DNA of 64,000 nucleotides from Mactromeris polynyma (taxonomy: Eukaryota; Mollusca; Bivalvia; Venerida; Mactridae): positions 3,792,941-3,856,940 of the forward strand of contig JASFXZ010000028.1 in NCBI GenBank assembly GCA_032209605.1, given 5' to 3'. The notes beneath the pieces are model-generated. The model was not told where the DNA came from. It worked only from the letters and a program-made list of their open reading frames with translations, and did no database searches. Every line of letters starts with the position of its first letter. Position 1 is the stretch's first letter. The position numbers and the translations under genes are program-made. This document shows, piece by piece, positions 60,701-64,000 of this stretch.

Positions 60701-62568
60701 ACATAGCTTTGTATCTAATGACCCCAAAGACTGATTGAAATGTATTGTGGGCACAAGGTTTTCTACTCATAAATTGATAATCAACGTCATGATCAGCACT
60801 ATAACTTTAACAATAGGCAATGTCAAGTGTTAATTCAGTTACAATATTTCAATTATTTTTTAACCTAATCAATATCTCCTTCTCCCGTTAAAAGCAAACA
60901 GCCCCCCTCATTCTTAAAATCCAATTGTTGATTAATAAAACTGCTTAAGCAAACATTCGTTCACGCAGCGTTCCTTTGTATATGCTACATGCATATGTAT
61001 GGTTTGGTTAAATAAAACAGAACATTTAGTCATGCCTATAACCTCATTGACTGCCATTGAAGTCTTCAGTTACAAGAGATCTTATTTGCTTGTAAAATAA
61101 AGTTTTACACCATAGATGTTAAAATATTTAAATCCTCTACATCACATAAACCTACAAACTGTACAAAACCCCAGTTTGTCTGCCGGTTATAACTCCCAAC
61201 TTTAAAGCATAAAACCAATAGTAAGTGTCAGGGCTCTAGAAATTATTTTCTCAGTCAAATAGAAATTTAAAATTGGACTTGTCCGACATAGGAAGTCAGT
61301 TATCCGAGCATTAATAATCACATGTATGTGTTTGTGTGATTCTTAGGTTTGACTTACAACTGACCAATTGCTGATGTTGGTAAGCTTTAAAACAGACTTG
61401 TCCGGGACTAACTTCAACTCAACTGTTGGTAGTCCGATTCAGCATTAGACTAGTCCGGAACGTCGGACTAGTGGATTTCTATAGCCCCGAGTGTGTTCCT
61501 TTCTATGTATCTATCTAAAGCCAATGTTTTAAGGGTCACTGGATGTGAGCTTTCATGTCTCACACAATTTACAAGCAGTATATTCTACAATGCTATATAC
61601 ATGTTCAATACTTTGTATGAAGCCATATTTTTACTAACCGAGGTTTTTGGCCACCTGAAGGTCTTTCTGCATGTATGTAATAGCATTATCTATGTTTCCC
61701 AAACCCCAGTATCCACTGCTGAGAGCTGAAAACACTGAACCTCTCAATTTCAGACTGCATGTGCCTATCTTTAGTGCAGCTTCCAACATTTGTGTCGAGG
61801 CATGGTAGTGGCCAGCTTGCAGAAGCTCTTGACCAATTACAGAAATGATAACAAATGGACTTTTGTCCAATTTCAGCTGCTGCAGTTGCTGGAAGATGGG
61901 CTCCAATTTTTCTGAAAGTAAGACATACATTATATAGACAAGAAAGCACAACATACAGGACGGAGATTGTAGTAGTAACTTCATTGTAAGAGAAGGAATT
62001 ACTTAAGCTTTAAATATGAGGTACTCATGTTTAGATATTACTTATAAAGTAATAATAAAATACATATGGCCAAATACATGTTTGAACAGACATTAAATTA
62101 AAATGGCGTAACATTTCTTCTTCGCTACCTGAATGGCTATGTGGTAGCTTCAAACCACTCCAACCACATTTCTCAGAAACGAACATTTCCAAGAATTTGT
62201 TGAAGCAAACATTTTGAGTAAGTTTCATCAAGGTTGGACCAAAATTGTGACCTCTAGAGCGTCAATCAAACAAATTATGGATGGATGCCTGGACAACAGA
62301 CATCCAATGATCCTAAAAGCTTTCTTTACAAACATTAATAACATGATACAATATAATGCCACTTTAAGGGAAGACGAGGACATTATATTGTCAAGGTGAA
62401 GCTATATAATAGATAAATACCTTTGAGTGGACATTTTACAGCTGCATCAATCAGACCTGTTAGAAGACTTGTGTTGTTTGTATCTTGTGCAAGTCCTGAA
62501 GCAAACGCAGCCAATGCATCAGCATGTTGTCCTAGTTGTTGTAGAGCAGAACCTTCACGGATGTATGC
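30412..62568 (-). CDS. TTC28: TTC28-like TPR and CHAT-domain protein, 5' partial, 14 exons
   Basis: Minus-strand gene. Every join keeps frame, and the total of 8970 nt equals 2989 residues plus stop. In order (numbering from the first visible residue): end of the N-terminal TPR block (1-140); about 19 TPRs of roughly 40 residues (141-909); further TPR-like repeats and a helical linker (910-1133); acidic linker; CHAT domain (about 1290-1600); a conserved helical region to about 1805; then a Ser/Pro/Gln-rich disordered tail ending ASKC. Runs such as ALAAFASGLAQD, KLDKSPF, ALKIGTCSLKLRGSVFSALS, LGHVYTAIGDYPNAL, ALVCFEKRLVVAHEL and KLSLFDLQT match vertebrate TTC28 as I remember it. TTC28 is reported at the spindle midzone and midbody with a role in cytokinesis; that is family knowledge. 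The human protein is about 2480 residues, so this tail is longer. The N-terminal exon or exons lie past the right edge. Confidence 0.93.
33791..34693. repeat. 23-bp minisatellite, about 39 units
   Basis: The unit starts TTGATAGTCATTTCTCTTAC and ends AAA or ACA, the two versions being mixed. It fills most of the intron before the last TTC28-like exon and ends about 28 bp from its acceptor. On the gene's strand each unit contains GTAAGAGAAATG, a donor-like string. Confidence 0.97.
34981..35183 (-). CDS. TTC28: TTC28-like exon, Ser-rich linker
   Basis: 203 nt, residues 1806-1873. The acceptor is ACAATATACAG and the donor is GTTTG|GTAAGC. It encodes RSLNLDSSSSLESLSSSHSG, close to the LDSSSSLESL block of vertebrate TTC28, then a Ser/Pro segment and a basic stretch (PRGKKKS). 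Confidence 0.9.
35184..35863. other. TTC28-like intron with a dispersed-repeat fragment
   Basis: Unique intron. Near 35386 it holds TGTCCACAGGACACATGTG, related to the motif near 28746. This is followed by GAGATATCAGAGACAAAGGA (35538-35557) and a short GT-rich run. I read it as a decayed dispersed element. Confidence 0.45.
35864..35971 (-). CDS. TTC28: TTC28-like exon
   Basis: 108 nt, residues 1770-1805, phase 1 at both ends. The acceptor is ATGTTTCAG and the donor is TTTG|GTAATG. It encodes EVGNDEITLRLGKQANKRQL then FALQSLVAIF, closely matching the GKQANRR and FALQSLLSLF block of vertebrate TTC28. Confidence 0.92.
35972..36529. other. TTC28-like intron, no feature
   Basis: AT-rich unique intron sequence. 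Nothing else is seen. Confidence 0.7.
36530..36638 (-). CDS. TTC28: TTC28-like exon
   Basis: 109 nt, residues 1734-1769. The acceptor is TTAATTTTTCAG and the donor is CTCA|GTATGT. It encodes MDVKVNVKLWRVGGCHEFLA; the LWR-x-GGCHEFLA core is conserved in TTC28. Confidence 0.92.
36639..36975. other. TTC28-like intron, no feature
   Basis: Short AT-rich intron; nothing seen. Confidence 0.7.
36976..37052 (-). CDS. TTC28: TTC28-like exon
   Basis: 77 nt, residues 1708-1733. The acceptor is ATATTTTAG and the donor is GTGTG|GTAAGT. It encodes LPQGSTQALSKFLNNYDTGE followed by AIIRV, comparable to the LPNPALQALCKLI...ETGEQLI segment of TTC28. Confidence 0.88.
37273..37504 (-). CDS. TTC28: TTC28-like exon
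   Basis: 232 nt, residues 1631-1707. The acceptor is TCTTCATCAG and the donor is TCTAG|GTAGGT. It encodes IEKSLQRIHQGAKNSMYTTA, then ENKVGGLSGWKDLLQAVGFR and PPAVFFPQSDPGDRL, all strongly similar to vertebrate TTC28. Confidence 0.93.
37505..37815. other. TTC28-like intron, unique part
   Basis: Intron sequence with several GGGACCCC-type runs (37614-37715) that look like a decayed dispersed repeat. No gene. Confidence 0.4.
37816..39089. repeat. 52-bp minisatellite, about 24.5 units
   Basis: The unit starts CTCAGACTGACTGTCAGAAC and continues through ACCCACAACATACTGTATATACC. Units are nearly identical; common variants are AGCTACC versus ATCTACC. It lies in the intron after the CHAT exon. Confidence 0.97.
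39090..39589. other. TTC28-like intron, remainder
   Basis: Holds a degenerate run of ATGACATCAC-like words (about 39199-39283) and the foldback at 39361-39488. No gene. Confidence 0.5.
39361..39488. mobile_element. 128-bp foldback element, MITE-like
   Basis: Imperfect 31-bp inverted arms at 39361-39391 and 39458-39488 share ATGGAAATATCTG and CTGG-TTCTGA. Four positions differ between the arms. The centre is unrelated. No clear target duplication was seen, so the family is not assigned. Confidence 0.6.
39590..40901 (-). CDS. TTC28: TTC28-like exon, CHAT domain
   Basis: 1312 nt, residues 1193-1630. The acceptor is CATTTACAG and the donor is CATCTG|GTTTGT, chosen because it keeps frame into IEKSLQRI. 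Motifs include LILVLQGDLFLIPFSVL, VVGNPKLTPS, VEVIHFATHISWKLSSVILS, LLTAADILNLKLHAKLVILS, DGVVGLTRSLLSAGAQSVLY and FSHPSNWGGWVLIG. This is the CHAT (caspase-like) fold. The histidine motif HFATH is present (40166-40180). The usual Cys of LSAC is replaced: the segment reads VILSSGYT, with Gly at 39962-39964. The domain is therefore predicted not to be a protease; vertebrate TTC28 also seems to lack this Cys. Confidence 0.94.
40902..41453. other. TTC28-like intron, no feature
   Basis: AT-rich unique intron; nothing else seen. Confidence 0.7.
41454..41631 (-). CDS. TTC28: TTC28-like exon
   Basis: 178 nt, residues 1134-1192. The acceptor is TTACATGACAG and the donor is CCAG|GTATGT. It encodes IVKFHVTSMTDIESEVDAGD, then LLDNMVGQIRESMGVETHAP, which parallels the IVKFHE and REALGVESH segments of vertebrate TTC28. 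Confidence 0.9.
41632..41994. other. TTC28-like intron, no feature
   Basis: Short unique intron; nothing seen. Confidence 0.7.
41995..42247 (-). CDS. TTC28: TTC28-like exon
   Basis: 253 nt, residues 1050-1133. The acceptor is CTCTTTTTTTAG and the donor is GACG|GTACAG. It encodes RVLVSLDRHPEALVVAERAC, then TRAFIDLLMERQAG, TTDQILNIV and FLYSWLLTP. The RTRAF-like and YSWLL segments are typical of proteins that join TPRs to a CHAT domain. Confidence 0.93.
43470..43576. mobile_element. 107-bp foldback element, MITE-like
   Basis: A perfect 13-bp inverted repeat GTGATGTCACAGC (43478-43490 and 43556-43568). Similarity extends outward on both sides to ATGAG. The centre is unrelated. Target-site duplication is unclear. 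Confidence 0.55.
44077..44144. mobile_element. second copy of the hairpin element
   Basis: Diverged inverted arms that begin TCGAGGGTTC and end GCACTGAGCCTTCGA, matching the arms at 14230-14317 (TCGAGGGTTCAGTGCAAGAC). The loop differs. It lies in the largest TTC28-like intron. Confidence 0.7.
44268..47752. repeat. 85-bp minisatellite, 41 units
   Basis: The unit starts GGAGTGATGTGTGAGTATAT and includes ACATGATCATGTTGCCAT. The array is 3485 bp, exactly 41 x 85, with substitutions but no indels that I can see. Recurrent variants are TAAGC/TATTC, GATAGG/GATTGG and TGATCATG/TGTTCATG. Confidence 0.98.
47753..48119. other. intron spacer between two arrays
   Basis: 367 bp of AT-rich unique DNA. Nothing seen. 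Confidence 0.7.
48120..49393. repeat. 50/51-bp minisatellite, about 25 units
   Basis: The unit contains CTTGTGCATTTATATGCCTC then AAATATACACTGGGAATG. It has a 51-bp form (CATGTAAACTTG) and a 50-bp form (CATGTGACTTG). The 51-bp form dominates the left half. It gives open frames on both strands (51 bp is 17 codons). No gene. Confidence 0.97.
49394..49813. other. intron spacer
   Basis: Unique AT-rich intron DNA between the 50/51-bp array and the mobile element. Nothing else seen. Confidence 0.7.
49814..50001. mobile_element. 188-bp MITE with CAGGGCTC termini and 5-bp TSD
   Basis: The left end is CAGGGCTCTATAAG and the right end is the inverse of CAGGGCTCTAGAAAT. The element is flanked by CCATC on both sides (49809-49813 and 50002-50006). 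The internal stretch ACTCAACTGTTGGTAG is shared with the copy at 61229-61489. The ends and TSD length would fit a hAT-like (hAT5) non-autonomous element; the superfamily is an inference. Confidence 0.82.
50011..50825. repeat. 39-bp minisatellite overlapping a TTC28-like exon end
   Basis: The unit starts GTTATACTTATGTATATTGT and ends CCTGAA, with a 38-bp form (TTTACC). There are about 21 units. The last unit runs into the exon at 50820. On the gene's strand nearly every unit reads ACTTCAG|GTA, copying the CTTCAG|GTATAAC boundary of that exon. Confidence 0.95.
50820..51097 (-). CDS. TTC28: TTC28-like exon, last TPR-like repeats
   Basis: 278 nt, residues 957-1049. The acceptor is CTATTCATCAG and the donor is CTTCAG|GTATAA. 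It encodes RQGLQIAEQLGRMEDEAKIR and KLSLFDLQTACYQAL, matching TTC28. If splicing missed this donor, translation would stop two codons into the intron (GTA TAA). The donor is the edge unit of the 39-bp array. Confidence 0.94.
51374..51514 (-). CDS. TTC28: TTC28-like exon, TPR
   Basis: 141 nt, residues 910-956, phase 1 at both ends. The acceptor is ATATTTCAG and the donor is TTTAG|GTAAAG. It encodes RAYGNLGLSHESLGEYTKAI and QEQHLSIAAQMND, one TPR unit with the TTC28 signature. Confidence 0.94.
51515..52140. other. TTC28-like intron, unique part
   Basis: AT-rich unique intron DNA; nothing seen. Confidence 0.7.
52141..53100. repeat. 32-bp minisatellite, about 30 units
   Basis: The unit contains GACATGGGGTGGACAATCAA then CATACTGCCCTG, with variants CAAAGTACTG, CAACATGCTGTC and GACATGAGG. 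It is unrelated to the 32-bp array at 21484-24297. Because 32 is not a multiple of three, all plus frames are read in turn without stops. No gene. Confidence 0.96.
53101..54072. other. TTC28-like intron, unique part
   Basis: AT-rich unique intron DNA; no feature seen. Confidence 0.7.
54073..56379 (-). CDS. TTC28: TTC28-like exon, main TPR array
   Basis: One uninterrupted 2307-nt exon, residues 141-909. The acceptor is GATTTTTCAG and the donor is CAAT|GTAAGT. It encodes about 19 TPR units spaced near 40 residues, each with a GNLGxxxxxxGxYxxAxxxxxxxL-type pattern. These suit a superhelical protein-binding scaffold. Segments such as NLGDCYEALGDFDESIK, KAYRGLGNAHRSVGNLQQAL and CGLGGVYQQMGEYEKALEYH agree with vertebrate TTC28. 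There are no frameshifts or internal stops. Confidence 0.95.
56380..57369. other. TTC28-like intron, unique part
   Basis: AT-rich unique intron DNA; nothing seen apart from a possible repeat fragment near 57300 (GTCCATGCAGGACATATGTG). Confidence 0.6.
57370..60004. repeat. 33-bp minisatellite, about 80 units
   Basis: The unit contains TAGTTTTAGAGATATTGAGT then ATTTTGTCTCTAA. Variants mark higher-order copies: an extra T (TCTCTTAATAG) recurs at 57724, 58451 and 59475, and TTGCCTATAATAGTTC recurs several times. Long plus-strand open frames (an 11-residue SNSFRDIEYFV repeat) follow from the 33-bp period. It is antisense within a TTC28-like intron and is not called a gene. Confidence 0.97.
60005..61228. 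other. TTC28-like intron, unique part
   Basis: AT-rich unique intron DNA; nothing recognised. Confidence 0.7.
61229..61489. mobile_element. 261-bp MITE with CAGGGCTC termini and 5-bp TSD
   Basis: The left end is CAGGGCTCTAGAAATTA and the right end is the inverse of CGGGGCTATAGAAATCC. The element is flanked by AGTGT on both sides (61224-61228 and 61490-61494). It shares internal CTCAACTGTTGGTAG and TCCGGGA-like stretches with the copy at 49814-50001. It has no coding capacity. Confidence 0.82.
61639..61911 (-). CDS. TTC28: TTC28-like exon
   Basis: 273 nt, residues 50-140, phase 1 at both ends. The acceptor is TACTTTCAG and the donor is CCTCG|GTTAGT. It encodes KLEPIFQQLQQLKLDKSPFV, LEAALKIGTCSLKLRGSVFS and ALSSGYWGLGNIDNAITYMQ, near-identical in kind to vertebrate TTC28. 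Confidence 0.95.
61912..62420. other. TTC28-like intron with SINE-like fragment
   Basis: Near 62220-62270 it contains TTTCATCAAGGTTGGACCAA followed by GTGACCTCTAGAG, a kind of dispersed repeat I associate with molluscs. A related stretch lies near 62795-62855. No gene. Confidence 0.5.
62421..62568 (-). CDS. TTC28: TTC28-like exon, first visible
   Basis: 148 nt, residues 1-49. The acceptor is TGTCTATCTTCAG before GCATAC, and the donor is CAAAG|GTATTT. It encodes AYIREGSALQQLGQHADALA then AFASGLAQD, matching the TPR that follows the NPKW-x-K segment in vertebrate TTC28. Because the exon opens in phase 0 mid-TPR, at least one coding exon must precede it; none was found up to 64000. Confidence 0.93.
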
Positions 62569-64000
62569 CTGAAGATAGACAAGGAGAGTAACATGTAGGA
62601 TTGCTTGTAAGCAAATGTGTGACAATTGAAAAAAACATGGTATAAGAGTATGAAAGTGTCCACTGCACAAACCCAGAGAGATCTAGAGGTCATGTGACCA
62701 TTTCTTTTGCTAAATACATGTACAGGGTCATTCATCAATAAGTAACTTACAAAGTTCATATTTTATCAATTTATTAACATAATAGCATATAACCAAATTT
62801 CAAACTTGATCTGGATTTCATTTTAATAGACAAAAACTGTGGCCTCTAGAGTGTTAGCAAAGTTTTCCTAGGACTGGGAAAATTAACTTAAAAAACTGGA
62901 AAATTATTTATCAATAAGACACAGGAGTCATTGGGAAATATCCTAACATAGAGGAGACATTCTGTCTGGCAACTTCATATAAACCTCTCTATTCCTGAAT
63001 TAAACCAGCACAATGAGTGAATATTCTGTATGATTTCCCCAAAAATTCTGAGACCTTACAAAGAAAATTGCTGATCATATTAAATAACAGACTGGTTGAC
63101 ATTCAAAAGGCTGGTTTTTCTAGTTGACTGGTTCCTGATCAGTCAGTACAACAAACTGATTACTGAACAGGAAAAGATTTATGGTTCCTGGTCTAATTAC
63201 AGGTAAGGAACATAATAAGGACTTTCACTAATGAGTTTGTCATTGTATAAAATCTCCAGAGACATAGAAAAATAGCTTGCATGTTTTCTCTCCACACAGC
63301 CCTGTGATCTGTAGACTGTGTCAAGACAGAACTTGGTGGTAATTAAGAATGCCATGTAGAAGAGCTAGACCTCGGTAATGAAGATTTATGTCAGTTACAA
63401 AACACCAAATAGAGACTTTGCTTTTGATATCTGATCACTGCTATTACAAAGCTTCATGGGATGTATGCATTTTATGCTCCAGGGGTTGCATTTCAAAATG
63501 AGACAGAAAGTGGAACTAATTATGTAACTGTATAGCTTTCTAATATTCAAAACCTTTCATCAATCTAATGGTTGTATTTTTGTATTGTATTGTTAGCAAT
63601 CATTATTTAATTTGGTAATAACCTGGTATATTACATTTAATACTGAGTTAGGATAGTACAAACAATATTTTTAAATATCTGTTTTTTCTGCAATAAAAAT
63701 ACACCCAATTCAAATAATAAAATCATTTTAACCATAATACTTACATTACAGTAATAATGATCAATATTATACACTAAAATGCCATCCAGAACTCATAATT
63801 CAGAGGATTGTTTAATATGCAGCACAATTCATAAGTCGGGTTTATGTGTTATCATTGAACGAACTGTGTCGTAAGTGAAGTTTAAACAAACGTTACATAC
63901 ATTTTCAGCAAATTATATAAGTGAGCATGTAACATGACAATAGTAAAATAAATATTTTCAACTGAAATGACAGAATAGTGTGGGTTAATTATAATGTTGG
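62569..64000. other. TTC28-like intron, upstream part
   Basis: AT-rich unique DNA, presumably the intron leading to the missing N-terminal exon. A SINE-like fragment lies near 62795-62855. No open frame resembles the first two TPRs of TTC28. Confidence 0.6.

Overview
This window is nuclear DNA from an animal. The genes are split by GT-AG introns, and the one clearly recognised gene is metazoan. The AT-rich background carries dispersed fragments of a style I associate with molluscs, so a bivalve-like lophotrochozoan is my best guess; the species is not identified. No tRNA, rRNA or CRISPR locus was seen.

About 31 kb of the 64 kb is minisatellite. There are 17 separate tandem arrays, with units of 16 to 85 bp. 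Most families share no sequence with one another. The long open frames inside the arrays follow from units that are multiples of three (33, 36, 48, 51, 57 bp) and are not treated as genes.

Layout. Positions 1-4770 hold a 31/35-bp array cut by the window edge. Positions 4771-6807 hold unique DNA and a 69-bp array split by a 5'-truncated LINE. Positions 6808-12809 carry three minus-strand exons of a four-pass membrane protein resembling TMEM272, with 16-, 33- and 46-bp arrays in its introns. Positions 12810-18364 hold unique DNA, a perfect hairpin element and a 34-bp array; upstream exons of the membrane protein may lie here. Positions 18365-28420 are nearly continuous arrays (50/57, 32, 36 and 48 bp). 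Positions 28421-30411 look like the 3' flank or 3' UTR of the next gene.

From 30412 to 62568 the minus strand carries 14 exons of a TTC28 orthologue. Splice phases agree throughout and the exons sum to 8970 nt (2989 codons plus stop). The protein runs from the end of an N-terminal TPR block, through about 20 TPRs and a CHAT domain, to a long disordered tail. The first exon or exons lie beyond the right edge. Seven arrays sit in its introns. One of them, 39 bp at 50011-50825, overlaps an exon end, so nearly every unit repeats the exon's CAG|GTA splice donor.

Small mobile elements include two copies of a 5-bp-TSD element with CAGGGCTC termini, a hairpin family with two copies, and two further foldbacks. 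The two genes are not obviously linked in function.
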